Shown piece by piece: positions 1 through 7,381 of a stretch of DNA of 64,000 nt. Source of the DNA: an uncultured Alsobacter sp. (GTDB taxonomy: Bacteria > Pseudomonadota > Alphaproteobacteria > Rhizobiales > Beijerinckiaceae); NCBI RefSeq assembly GCF_945952055.1, contig NZ_CAMFHB010000008.1, positions 62,001 to 126,000 on the forward strand, in the 5' to 3' direction. The notes beneath the pieces are model-generated. The model made no database searches and had not been told where the DNA came from. It saw only the letters and a program-made list of their open reading frames with translations. Each line of letters opens with the position of its first letter. Position 1 is the stretch's first letter. The position numbers were made by a program, and so were the translations under genes.

Positions 1-1
1 G

Positions 2-553
2 CACGCGGCGCTCGACAACCAGCGCGTCACGCTGGCGATGCTGGCGGCCACCATGGCCCACAAGGCCCATTCGCTGGGCGGCGGCACGCAGCCGATGCGC
101 ATCACGCTGACGCAGCCGGCAAACAGCCAGGACGCCGGGATCGTGGAGAAGCGGTCGGCACTGCCGCAGGGCAGCTACGCCGAGCTGCTGGAGATGTTCC
201 TGTCGGGCTCGCCGAAGGCCTCGATCGACGCGATCGCCGCGTGCGCCGCGCTCGTCATCGATGTGACCGGGATCACCTCGACATGGCAGGGCGCGCTGCA
301 GGACGCGGACGTGAAGGCGGTGCGCAACGCGCTCGCGCCCGACGTCCGCAAGACCTGGACCCCGACCGTGGAGAACTTCTTCGGCCGCGTCGGCAAGTCG
401 GTCATCCTCGACGCGATCAAGGACATGGGCGGGACCGCGGACGCGAGCGGCAAGAAGGCCGACCTCGCCGCCACGGCCGCCGCGCTGGCGGCCGAGAGCA
501 ACTGGCTCCCGCCGGCCCTGCGGACCTCGACCTACGCCGGCCCGAAGGCCTGA
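2..553 (+). CDS. ParB/RepB-type partition protein, C-terminal part
   Basis: An open frame enters from the window edge and ends in TGA, giving the last 183 residues of a larger protein. The tail has the pattern of the long (about 600-700 aa) plasmid/phage ParB family: a WTPTVENFF block, then a predicted helix with GKSVILDAI, and a closing NWLPPALRT. The N-terminal ParB nuclease-fold domain and helix-turn-helix lie outside the window. Proteins of this class bind DNA and act in segregation or as regulators. It is the first of three ParB-fold genes in this element. A hairpin and a repeated leader motif follow directly. The family call is fairly firm; the role is inferred. Confidence 0.65.
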   Translation, partial: HAALDNQRVTLAMLAATMAHKAHSLGGGTQPMRITLTQPANSQDAGIVEKRSALPQGSYAELLEMFLSGSPKASIDAIAACAALVIDVTGITSTWQGALQDADVKAVRNALAPDVRKTWTPTVENFFGRVGKSVILDAIKDMGGTADASGKKADLAATAAALAAESNWLPPALRTSTYAGPKA

Positions 554-563
554 ACGACCCGGC

Positions 564-583
564 GGGGCGGCCATAACCGCCCC
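564..583 (+). terminator. Hairpin after parB-like gene
   Basis: A 7-bp GGGGCGG / CCGCCCC stem with a 6-nt loop lies 10 nt after the stop codon. The T-run (593-599) begins nine bases after the stem, so it is a weak fit to an intrinsic terminator. Confidence 0.45.
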
Positions 584-590
584 TCCAGAC

Positions 591-654
591 TGCTTTTTTC
601 TGTACGTCCCCAGCCACTTCGGCGAGACTGAATACTGCCCTAAACCCCTGCCAC
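591..654 (+). promoter_or_regulatory. Leader motif pair, copy 1 (T-motif plus start-associated sequence)
   Basis: TGCTTTTTTCTG (591-602), followed by TACGT, is one of six exact copies in the element. The variant start-associated box CCCTGCCAC (646-654) sits 13 nt before the ATG at 668. The pair lies in the only gap upstream of this gene and probably carries its promoter and 5' leader. Confidence 0.6.
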
Positions 655-667
655 AGGAGAGAATATC

Positions 668-1006
668 ATGGCCAGCATTGGCGTGAACGTTCACGGCCCG
701 CGCTTCTATTTGAGCAGCGCGATGGAGCACAACAGCGGCACCGTCTCGGTGTGCATCAAGGTCTTTGAAGAGGATAAGCCCGGGCGCGAGCTTCTGGACC
801 TCGGCCTGTTCGGGCGGACCCTGATCGACATCCAGAAGATCCAGCGGCTGGCAGAAGCCATCCACGCGATCTGGGGTGACAACCCGGCGCCAGGCTGCGC
901 GCGGGACGCCCCCAACACGTTCGCGGTCCTGGCCCGCAACACCGCGCCGCGCGGGTGGGGCGAGGCGGGCGGCCCGACCGACCAGATCCACGACGCGGCG
1001 GAGTGA
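668..1006 (+). CDS. Hypothetical protein, 112 aa
   Basis: The start follows AGGAGAGAATATC, a clear ribosome-binding site just after the repeated CCCTGCCAC box. The product is soluble and mixed alpha/beta, with no membrane segment or signal peptide. The first 70 residues look well ordered (VNVHGPRFYLSS, LGRTL-like strands) and the last 40 are low complexity. No family is recognised. It is first in a short unit with the 75-aa gene that starts 5 nt downstream. Confidence 0.6.
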   Translation: MASIGVNVHGPRFYLSSAMEHNSGTVSVCIKVFEEDKPGRELLDLGLFGRTLIDIQKIQRLAEAIHAIWGDNPAPGCARDAPNTFAVLARNTAPRGWGEAGGPTDQIHDAAE

Positions 1007-1010
1007 GGAG

Positions 1011-1238
1011 ATGAGCGGATGCCCACCCTTCCCCACCGGCAACGATGGCGCAGACCGGTTCCGGATCGCCGTCGAGGAGACGCGCCACGTCGTCTACGAG
1101 ATCGAAGCCGACAGCGCGGATGCCGCGCTCCGCGCATTCATCGAGTGCGGCGCTGGTCAAGAGGTGTCCAGCACAGTCCTGACAGTGTCGTTGCGGGCGG
1201 ACCCGAAGCGGACCCAGGACATCCCCGAGATCGCCTAG
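1011..1238 (+). CDS. Hypothetical protein, 75 aa
   Basis: The ATG is preceded by GAGGAG overlapping the end of the upstream gene, so the two are probably translated together. The product is a small soluble protein with a central RIAVEETRHVVYEIEADSAD strand-rich segment, reminiscent of short phage accessory proteins. A strong intrinsic terminator follows 28 nt after its stop. Function unknown. Confidence 0.55.
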   Translation: MSGCPPFPTGNDGADRFRIAVEETRHVVYEIEADSADAALRAFIECGAGQEVSSTVLTVSLRADPKRTQDIPEIA

Positions 1239-1266
1239 CCGTGTCTTGCGTATAGGCGAAGTCGAG

Positions 1267-1310
1267 AGCAGTCACAGCGGGAATTATTCTTGTGCTGTGA
1301 CTGCTTTTTT
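1267..1310 (+). terminator. Strong intrinsic terminator overlapping a leader T-motif
   Basis: A perfect 12-bp stem, AGCAGTCACAGC (1267-1278) with GCTGTGACTGCT (1294-1305), runs directly into six Ts. These Ts are also the T-run of the next TGCTTTTTTCTG motif, so the end of one unit and the start of the next are physically fused. Confidence 0.85.
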
Positions 1311-1361
1311 CTGTACGTATCGCTTAATTCTGGTAGCCTGAATGTGTTGGATCCCTACCAC
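1302..1361 (+). promoter_or_regulatory. Leader motif pair, copy 2
   Basis: TGCTTTTTTCTG (1302-1313) plus TACGT, then CCCTACCAC (1353-1361), with the ATG at 1374. CTGTAC followed 17 nt later by TAGCCTGAAT is shared in position with copy 3 and is a candidate -35/-10 arrangement. Confidence 0.65.
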
Positions 1362-1373
1362 AGGAACACCACC

Positions 1374-2036
1374 ATGAACGACCTGTTCTCCGGGCCTTCG
1401 CCCGTCGATGCCCTGCGCGCCGTCCTCGACCAGCTCAGCCCCAAGGACCGCGCCTTCGGCGAAAGCCTGATCGCCTCCGTCGAGCGCGCCCGCGGCCGCG
1501 CGTCGGACAAGCAGCTCTACTGGCTCGCCGAGCTGGCCAAGCGCGCCAGCGCGCCCAAGCCCGAGCGCACCAGGACCGAGATCGGCGACCTCGCCGGCGT
1601 CATGGCCCTGTTCGACAAGGCCCGCGAAAAGCTCAAGCGCCCGGTCGTCACCCTGCGCTTCGACGGCGTGGGCGACGTGCGCCTCGACGTGGCCGGCACC
1701 ACCGCCCGCGTCCCGGGCTCGATCAACGTGTCCAGCGCCGGGCGCTGGGGCGAGCGGACCTGGTACGGGCGGATCCTGCAGGACGGGACGTTCGAGGCCT
1801 CGCCCCGCGTCCATACGCCCGAGCAGCTTGCCGATGGCCTCAAGGCCTTCGCCTGCGATCCCGCCGGGGTGGCATCGGCCCAGGGCCTCACCACCGGCCG
1901 GTGCCGCTTCTGCGAGATCGAGCTGACCGACGAGCGCTCGGCCGCGGTCGGCTACGGCAAGACCTGCGCCGCCAATTGGGGCTTGCCGTGGGGCGCTCGC
2001 CCCTCCCGCCAGCCCGAACTCGCCCTCACAGCCTGA
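1374..2036 (+). CDS. DUF6011-domain protein, 220 aa
   Basis: The ATG lies 12 nt after the CCCTACCAC box and an AGGA site. The last 40 residues hold a zinc-ribbon-like CRFC(x)7ERS-AAVGYGKTCA segment typical of DUF6011, where a Cys pair and a late Cys probably bind metal. Upstream, about residues 40-80 carry a KQLYWLAELAKRA helix common in phage proteins of this class, and 100-160 form a strand-rich middle. The role is unknown; such proteins sit beside DNA-metabolism genes in phages and plasmids. A 35-codon gene follows after 14 nt. Confidence 0.7.
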   Translation: MNDLFSGPSPVDALRAVLDQLSPKDRAFGESLIASVERARGRASDKQLYWLAELAKRASAPKPERTRTEIGDLAGVMALFDKAREKLKRPVVTLRFDGVGDVRLDVAGTTARVPGSINVSSAGRWGERTWYGRILQDGTFEASPRVHTPEQLADGLKAFACDPAGVASAQGLTTGRCRFCEIELTDERSAAVGYGKTCAANWGLPWGARPSRQPELALTA

Positions 2037-2050
2037 CAGGAGCCAGCACC

Positions 2051-2158
2051 ATGCTTCGCCTCATCGGATCCGCAGTGCTCGACCTCGTCGAGGCCGTCTG
2101 CCTGATCGTGTTCTGCACCGCGTTCGTCGTCATCGCCGTCGCGCTCACCGGCAACTGA
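2051..2158 (+). CDS. Small membrane protein, 35 aa
   Basis: This short frame follows a CAGGAG ribosome-binding site 8 nt before the ATG. Nearly the whole product is one hydrophobic segment (about residues 3-32, rich in Val, Leu, Ile and Phe), so it is a predicted single-span inner-membrane peptide. It sits between two confidently coding genes in the same direction. Function unknown; small phage membrane peptides are often poorly conserved. Confidence 0.55.
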   Translation: MLRLIGSAVLDLVEAVCLIVFCTAFVVIAVALTGN

Positions 2159-2169
2159 GGTCAGCGACG

Positions 2170-3663
2170 ATGAACGCCCATACCATGCCGATCCGCCGCG
2201 ACACCGTGGCGGAGATCGTCGCCAAGCGCGACAAGGCGCTGGCGCTGTACGAGGAGGGCCACGTGGCCCTCCTGGCGGCGCGCGAGGCGATCCAGACAGC
2301 CAGCGCCATGGCCGCGACGGCCGCGGCCGGCGTCAACCGCTACAACTGGCACCAGCGCGACGAGAAGTCCGCGTTCCTGAAAGCGATCACGCCGCCCGAC
2401 CGCGACACGTTCATGGCCGAGGCCAGGCGGATGGTCGACACCGACGTGTGGGGTCACCTCATCCAGCTCACCGGGCTGGAGACGCTGATGGACAAGACCG
2501 CAAAGGACCAGTTCCACCAGCAGCTCATCGCCGACCCGCCCGAGATCAACGAGGGCAACGTCTGGGCTACGCTCGAGCAGTGCCTGCTCGATGCCGACAC
2601 GATCTTCAAGCGCGGCATCGCCACGGTGTTCTCCACGCTCGATCGACGGTTCCGCTCGCACGACGGCTGGAAGATCGGCAGCCGGATCATCCTCACCCAC
2701 GCGCTGAGCGAATGGGGCGGCTGGTCCTACCACTCCAACCAGCGCGACGCGATCATCGACATCGACCGGATCTTCTGCCTGCTCGACAACGTGCCGTTCA
2801 ACGGCTACGGGCTGATCGCGGCCATCGAGCGCGACCGACAGGGCGGCTGGGGCCAGGCCCGCCAGTCCGTGACCGAGACGACCTACTTCAAGGCCTGCTG
2901 CTACAAGAACGGCAACGTCCACATCTGGTTCAGGCGCGACGACCTGCTGGAGCGCGTCAACCAGCTGCTCGGCGAATACTACGGCGCGCCGATCCCGCAG
3001 GAGCGCGAGGCCGAGGCCGAGGACGACGGCGACCTGTTCACGCCCAAGACCACGCCGGCCAAGCGCTACGGCTTCTTTCCGACGCCCGACGCCGCGTCCG
3101 AGCGGGTCATCGAGCTCTCGGCGCTCTACCGCGAGAAGGCCGGCTCGCCGCTGCGCGTGCTGGAGCCCAGCGCCGGCACCGGCAACCTTGCGCTGCGCGC
3201 CGCCCACCATCGGACGACCGTGCGCCCGCGATGGGACGGGCCCGAGGACAGCTGGCGAACCTGCATGGTCGACTGCGTCGAGATCCAGCCCGAGCTGGCC
3301 CAGGCGCTGCGCCAGACCCAGGCCTACCGCGACGTGAAGTGCCTGGACTTCCTCACCCTCAAGCCCGATCCCGACCGGCTCTACGACCGGGTCATCATGA
3401 ACCCGCCGTTCGACCGCGAGCGCGACATCGATCACGTCATGCACGCGCTCGGCTTCCTCAAGCCGGAGGGCAAGCTGATCGCGATCATGTCGGCCGGGAC
3501 CGAGTTCCGCGAGACCCGCAAGGCGACCGCCTTTCGCGAGCTGATGCGCAAGATGAACGCGCAGTGGGAGGACTTGCCTCCAGGCTCGTTCTCGTCCGTC
3601 GGGACGAACTGCAACACGATTATACTGACCGTCTACAAAGACGGGAGGCGGTTTTACCGCTGA
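2170..3663 (+). CDS. DUF4942 / adenine-specific DNA methyltransferase, 497 aa
   Basis: The N-terminal half (about 20-265) matches the DUF4942 pattern, with a FKRGIATVFSTLDRRFRSHDG core. The C-terminal half is a class I SAM-dependent methyltransferase: GFFPTP at 301-306, SAM-binding motif LEPSAGTGN at 331-339, and catalytic NPPF at 411-414, as in N6-adenine methylases. It probably methylates adenine in DNA, either to protect the element or to tune its gene expression. No restriction nuclease is adjacent, so it looks like an orphan enzyme. It begins 11 nt after the small membrane protein gene. Confidence 0.85.
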   Translation: MNAHTMPIRRDTVAEIVAKRDKALALYEEGHVALLAAREAIQTASAMAATAAAGVNRYNWHQRDEKSAFLKAITPPDRDTFMAEARRMVDTDVWGHLIQLTGLETLMDKTAKDQFHQQLIADPPEINEGNVWATLEQCLLDADTIFKRGIATVFSTLDRRFRSHDGWKIGSRIILTHALSEWGGWSYHSNQRDAIIDIDRIFCLLDNVPFNGYGLIAAIERDRQGGWGQARQSVTETTYFKACCYKNGNVHIWFRRDDLLERVNQLLGEYYGAPIPQEREAEAEDDGDLFTPKTTPAKRYGFFPTPDAASERVIELSALYREKAGSPLRVLEPSAGTGNLALRAAHHRTTVRPRWDGPEDSWRTCMVDCVEIQPELAQALRQTQAYRDVKCLDFLTLKPDPDRLYDRVIMNPPFDRERDIDHVMHALGFLKPEGKLIAIMSAGTEFRETRKATAFRELMRKMNAQWEDLPPGSFSSVGTNCNTIILTVYKDGRRFYR

Positions 3664-3691
3664 ATTCTGTCGCTTTTTCTGGTGACGCGCT

Positions 3692-3757
3692 TGCTTTTTT
3701 CTGTACGTCACCGGCCCTTATGGTAGATTGATCTTGTCCCGATCAACTCCCTACCAC
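3692..3757 (+). promoter_or_regulatory. Leader motif pair, copy 3
   Basis: TGCTTTTTTCTG (3692-3703) with TACGT, then CCCTACCAC (3749-3757), 10 nt before the ATG at 3768. CTGTAC is followed at exactly 17 nt by TAGATTGAT, the same spacing as in copy 2. A looser CGCTTTTTCTG lies just upstream at 3671-3681. Confidence 0.65.
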
Positions 3758-3767
3758 GGATGTTCCC

Positions 3768-4658
3768 ATGCTCAAGCGTATCGCCCTCACCCAGATCGTC
3801 CCGAACGCCGACCAGCCGCGCAAGCTGTTCGACGGCAAGGCTCTCGCCGAACTGGCGAACTCGATCCAGACCAACGGGCTCATGCAGCCGATCACGGTCC
3901 GCCCCCTGGGCGACGACCGCTACGAGATCGTCATGGGCGAGCGCCGCTGGCGGGCTCACCGCCTGCTGGCCGAGCAGGGCATCGAGGGCTTCGACACCGT
4001 GCTCTGCCACGTCAAGCGCATGGACGATGTCGAGCGCGACGTGCAGGCGATCGTCGAGAACCTGGCCCGGGCCGACGTGACCCCGATGGAGGAGGCGCGG
4101 GCCTACCAGCGGATGCTGGACAACGGCATGACCCTGGAGGATCTGGCCAAGCGCATCGGCGTCCAGCCCTACCGGATCACCGACCGCACCCAGCTCCTCA
4201 AGCTCTCCCCCGAGCTGCTGCAGCTGTTCGAGAAGGGTCAGCTCGAGCGCATCTACGCCTACGAGATCAGCCGCCTGCCGACCGCGCGCGACCAGATGCG
4301 GATCTTCCAGATGCTGCGGCAGGGCAAGGTCAGCGGCTGGCAGGCCGTCAAGGCCGCCGTCAACACCGTCCTCGACGGGTCCAGCCAGGAGGACATCTTC
4401 GGCGAGACGGCGCCGCGGGCGAGCGAAGAGGACGTGGCCAAGGTCGGCGTCATGGAGGCGCGGATCGACCGCATTACCGCCGCGCTCGCCGGCGGCTGGA
4501 AGGACGGCGAGTGCATCGTCGCCACGAAGGTCTCGCCAGACCGGGCCCGGACCATGGCCGACAAGCTGGCGGCCCTGTCGCGGACGATCCGGATCATGGA
4601 GCGCGACCTGCGCATGGCGTCGGCGCAGGGCGACATCGTTTTGGAGGCGGCGGAGTGA
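3768..4658 (+). CDS. ParB/RepB/Spo0J family protein, 296 aa
   Basis: Residues about 3-100 form the ParB N-terminal domain: LTQIVPNADQPRK, then the GERRWRAH box, then AIVENLARADVTPMEEARAY, the classic ParB sequence leading into a helix-turn-helix (about 120-150). The length is close to chromosomal ParB, and the C-terminus differs. Known members bind DNA at parS-like sites and may hydrolyse CTP through GERR. No ParA is visible in the window. The role here could be segregation of an extrachromosomal form or gene regulation. Confidence 0.8.
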   Translation: MLKRIALTQIVPNADQPRKLFDGKALAELANSIQTNGLMQPITVRPLGDDRYEIVMGERRWRAHRLLAEQGIEGFDTVLCHVKRMDDVERDVQAIVENLARADVTPMEEARAYQRMLDNGMTLEDLAKRIGVQPYRITDRTQLLKLSPELLQLFEKGQLERIYAYEISRLPTARDQMRIFQMLRQGKVSGWQAVKAAVNTVLDGSSQEDIFGETAPRASEEDVAKVGVMEARIDRITAALAGGWKDGECIVATKVSPDRARTMADKLAALSRTIRIMERDLRMASAQGDIVLEAAE

Positions 4659-4728
4659 GGCCAGCGCCCCACCCTCCCCTTTCAACCCACGCGCCCGGGC
4701 TCCCCGGGCGCTCTACAGGAGGCCAAAG

Positions 4729-5343
4729 GTGCCCATCTATACGTCCTCATGGTTCCAGAAGCTGCCGCCAGGGTACATCCGGGTCGGCGTCAGCCGCGGC
4801 ATCCCGCGCGGGATCGGATCCGGCTTCAAGATGTACCGGACGCTCGCGCCCGGCGACTGGTTCAAGTCGGTCGACGTCGAGGAGTATCGGCGGCGATACT
4901 TCCAGGGCCTCGACCAGCTCAACCCGCGCCAGGTGGTGGCCGAGATCGCGGAGGTCGCCCGCGGCTGGACGCCCGTGCTGTGCTGCTACGAGGCGCCGCG
5001 CGACAGGGCCAACTGGTGCCACCGGGGCTACATCTCGGCCTGGCTCAAGGACCAGCTCGACATGGACGTGTTCGAGGTCGGCCTGGAGAAGGACGGCGCC
5101 GGCTGGGCCCACCCCAAGCTGCCGCGCGAGCACCGCCGCGAGCCGCCCGGCCTGTTCGACCCCATCAACGTCGAGACGTGGAAGGGAAGGACCTGGGAGA
5201 ACCCGTTCAACGGCGAGGTGTGGACCGTGATCGGCCAGGATCCCGACAACCCCGACCAAGCCGTCGTTGCCTGCGGAGAGCAGCGGCGCAGCGTCTCCCA
5301 GGCCGTCCTTGAGAAGAAGTTTGGAGCGGCTACCGGGAGTTAA
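4729..5343 (+). CDS. DUF488 family protein, 204 aa
   Basis: The ATG follows AGGAGGCCAAAGGTG-type spacing, a strong ribosome-binding site. The N-terminal YTSSWFQKLP segment, a central VLCCYEAPRD, and the WCHRGYISAWL motif are the marks of DUF488, whose conserved Cys-His-Arg is thought to form an active or binding site. The biochemical activity of the family is not settled. It lies in the rightward group after the ParB gene and before a terminator and the next leader. Confidence 0.7.
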   Translation: MPIYTSSWFQKLPPGYIRVGVSRGIPRGIGSGFKMYRTLAPGDWFKSVDVEEYRRRYFQGLDQLNPRQVVAEIAEVARGWTPVLCCYEAPRDRANWCHRGYISAWLKDQLDMDVFEVGLEKDGAGWAHPKLPREHRREPPGLFDPINVETWKGRTWENPFNGEVWTVIGQDPDNPDQAVVACGEQRRSVSQAVLEKKFGAATGS

Positions 5344-5406
5344 ACCCGGCCGTCGAGGGGGACCTCGACGTGGCATCGGCCTCGCCGCAAAATGCATTTT
5401 TCTGCG

Positions 5407-5434
5407 TTGGCACCGATATTTCGGTGCCAATTTT
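5407..5434 (+). terminator. Hairpin with T-tail between DUF488 and DUF2786 genes
   Basis: A perfect 10-bp stem TTGGCACCGA / TCGGTGCCAA with loop TATT is followed by TTTTG and then the T-run of the next leader motif. As at 1267-1313, terminator and downstream leader abut. Confidence 0.7.
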
Positions 5435-5489
5435 GCTTTTTTCTGCTATTCTGAGGCATCGGGAAGCCATAAGGCACCTGCCCTACCAC
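5434..5489 (+). promoter_or_regulatory. Leader motif pair, copy 4
   Basis: TGCTTTTTTCTG (5434-5445), here followed by CTATTCTGAG rather than TACGT, then CCCTACCAC (5481-5489), 13 nt before the ATG at 5503. TGCTATTCT could serve as an extended -10. A degenerate TGCATTTTTCTG lies upstream at 5394-5405. Confidence 0.6.
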
Positions 5490-5502
5490 AGAGGACCAGA
5501 CG

Positions 5503-6285
5503 ATGACCGACGAGACCCAGCTCGAGAAGCTCAAGCACCGGATCCGCGCCCTGCTCGCCAAGAGCGTCGAGAACGGCGCCACCGAGGCGGAAGCCATGGC
5601 GGCCGCCGCGAAGGCGCAGGAACTGCTGGCCAAGTACGGCATCGAGACCGACGAGCTGGATGCCGAGGCCTTCGTCACCGAGCGGTTCGAGGCGAAGAAG
5701 GCCAGCCGCAAGTTCGACTGGTCGGATCGCATCGGCTACGGCGTCGGGCTGTTCACCGGCACGTTCCCGTTCAAGCAACCCGGAAAGCCTGTCTCGTTCC
5801 ACGGGCGCGAGACGGACGCCTTCTTCGCGCTCTGGCTCTGCGATGCCCTCGACGGGTTCATCACCCGCGCCGCGATGGCCTACGTGGCCGAAACCGGCAA
5901 GGTGCGCTCCACCGGCAAGGGCGGCTCCCGCTACATCCCGGGCCAGGGCGACATGTTCGCCGCCGCCGGCACCCGCGTTCAGATCGCTCGGCCAGAAGCA
6001 GATTGGGAGCGCGACCTGCGCATGAAGAACTACGGCATGGGCTGCGCCGATCGCATCTGCGCCCGGCTCACGGAGCTGGCGACGGACGCCAGCTGGCGGA
6101 AGGCGGATGACGCCCAGCGCGACCTCTCCCGCAAGGGATGGAAGTTCGCCGCGCGCAGCAGGCACGACCACGTTGGCGATGAGGCCAGCTACGCGGCCGG
6201 GGAGGCCGCCGGCGAACGCGCCACGTTCTCGCGGCCGGTCGGATCCAGCGGCGCAAGCGCGCCCCTCGGCATCGGCGGCCGCTGA
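5503..6285 (+). CDS. DUF2786 domain protein, 260 aa
   Basis: Residues about 7-50 match DUF2786: a helical LKHRIRALLAKSVENGATEAEA run followed by KAQELLAKYGI. The rest is a larger phage-type C-terminal region with aromatic WLCDALDGFI segments and a basic, low-complexity tail. Such proteins are common in temperate phages and conjugative elements, but their activity is unknown. The gene is alone after its own leader and ends before a gap of about 500 bp that holds a large palindrome. Confidence 0.75.
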   Translation: MTDETQLEKLKHRIRALLAKSVENGATEAEAMAAAAKAQELLAKYGIETDELDAEAFVTERFEAKKASRKFDWSDRIGYGVGLFTGTFPFKQPGKPVSFHGRETDAFFALWLCDALDGFITRAAMAYVAETGKVRSTGKGGSRYIPGQGDMFAAAGTRVQIARPEADWERDLRMKNYGMGCADRICARLTELATDASWRKADDAQRDLSRKGWKFAARSRHDHVGDEASYAAGEAAGERATFSRPVGSSGASAPLGIGGR

Positions 6286-6296
6286 CAGCGGGCGCT

Positions 6297-6339
6297 ATAC
6301 GCGCTCGCGCATAAACGGCGGATATGCGCGAGCGCGTAT
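6297..6339. repeat. Perfect 17-bp inverted repeat, 9-nt spacer
   Basis: The left arm (6297-6313) and right arm (6323-6339) are exact reverse complements around AACGGCGGA. The arms are built of alternating GCGC/CGCG steps. No T-run follows, so if it is a terminator it is not of the standard type. A protein-binding, transfer or partition site is equally possible. Confidence 0.75.
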
Positions 6340-6635
6340 CGAAATTGGTGCCGGGCTCTCACCAGCTGCGGGACGGCCGACCCTCTGCCCCTTTCTCACC
6401 AAGGGGCCAGGTGTCTCGTGCGGAGGGGCGGCCTCTCGGCCCTGCACCGGGCTGGCGCCCGGGCTCCCATCGGGTGCTGGGGGCCTTGCGAGCCGTACCA
6501 GACCCCTCCTCTCTGGGAATTCGCTTCCGGCGCTCAGCGCCTCCAGGTCGAAAGGCAGGATGCGGTCACATGACACCCTCCTGAAACTGAGAACGGCGCC
6601 CAGCCGCGAAGCCAGACGCCGTTCCGAGTGCCAAT

Positions 6636-6644
6636 CCCTACCAC
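6636..6644 (+). promoter_or_regulatory. Orphan start-associated box CCCTACCAC
   Basis: An exact match, including the preceding AAT seen in other copies, but with no ATG within 30 nt and no convincing gene. It is probably a remnant of a lost rightward gene. Confidence 0.5.
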
Positions 6645-6787
6645 AGAACAGGCACCGGGACCCTGTCACAGTCGAATGCGGAGGGTCAAGCCCATCTCTG
6701 GAACGCACTCCGGCAGGATGCCTCGGACCATAGGTGTTTTGTGTGCGATCTGTCCAGCCCCGATCGCAGAATTCTGCACAGCTCCCG

Positions 6788-7381
6788 TTACGCCTCCACG
6801 ACCGCATACCCGGCGTTGCGCAGCGCCTCGTTGACCTCGTCCTGCGTCGGCATGAGGTGGACGAGCTGCTTGGCGATCGCCGCGCACTCCGCGTCCTTGA
6901 GCTCGTAGACGGTGCGCCGCGAGCAGCCGGCGATCTTGGCGATCTGGGCCGCCGGCAGGCGACCCTCGGCCAGGCGGCAGAGCGAGATCCAGGCCTTGCG
7001 GCGATCGCGGGTCTTCATGAACCGCCACAGCTCCCAGCAGGCATCCATCCGCGCCACCGCCTTGGCGGTCGGGAGCTTCCTGGGCAGGAGAACGTCGGGG
7101 CTCTCCTCCCCTTTCTGGATCCGCTCGAGGAGCGCCCTATAGGCTTCCTTGGCGTCCTCCCGATCATGGGCATGGGCAGGCCAGAGCGACTTCGTGCAGT
7201 AGATCCAGCCGGCCTCGCGGTCGGGCAGCTTGTTGAGCGTCTCCATCGCCTCCTTGAACGCGCCGAACACGTAGTCGGCCGGGCGCAGAGAAAGCGGGTC
7301 CTGGTCGGTCGCGATTGCCCCCTCCATCGAGAGGCGGAAGGCGACCCGCAGCGTATCCTCGGTGGCCGTGCTGAGCTGCAT
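6788..7381 (-). CDS. DUF6362-like phage protein, 197 aa
   Basis: This is the last gene of the leftward replication operon. The N-terminal half has a LRPADYVFGAFKEAMETLNKLP helix and a following SLWPAH segment. The C-terminal third holds a helix-turn-helix-like AAQIAKIAGCSRRTVYELKD. This layout resembles DUF6362 phage proteins, which often end early operons. The chosen ATG lets its start overlap the stop of the preceding gene by one base (TGATG type); frames further upstream lie inside that gene. Probable DNA-binding protein; target unknown. Confidence 0.65.
   Translation of the reverse strand: MQLSTATEDTLRVAFRLSMEGAIATDQDPLSLRPADYVFGAFKEAMETLNKLPDREAGWIYCTKSLWPAHAHDREDAKEAYRALLERIQKGEESPDVLLPRKLPTAKAVARMDACWELWRFMKTRDRRKAWISLCRLAEGRLPAAQIAKIAGCSRRTVYELKDAECAAIAKQLVHLMPTQDEVNEALRNAGYAVVEA

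Larger units (their letters stand above)
6286..6787. other. 502-bp gap between convergent units
   Basis: No convincing gene. It holds a perfect 17-bp inverted repeat at its left end (6297-6339) and an orphan CCCTACCAC box (6636-6644). Short frames here have poor composition and no family resemblance. A 52-codon frame from ATG 6676 follows the orphan box, but at a longer spacing and overlapping the convergent gene. Confidence 0.5.

Noticed and set aside
2161-3711. Long minus-strand open frame opposite the methyltransferase gene
   Set aside because: Mirror of a GC-rich plus-strand gene with clear motifs; the antisense product is repetitive Leu/Gly/Arg-rich and matches no family.
6286-6787. Replication origin in the gap
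   Set aside because: No cluster of DnaA boxes, iterons or AT-rich unwinding segment can be seen; only one palindrome supports it.
6295-6807. Minus-strand 170-codon frame in the 500-bp gap
   Set aside because: Contains the 17-bp palindrome, has no ribosome-binding site or recognisable fold, and composition is irregular.
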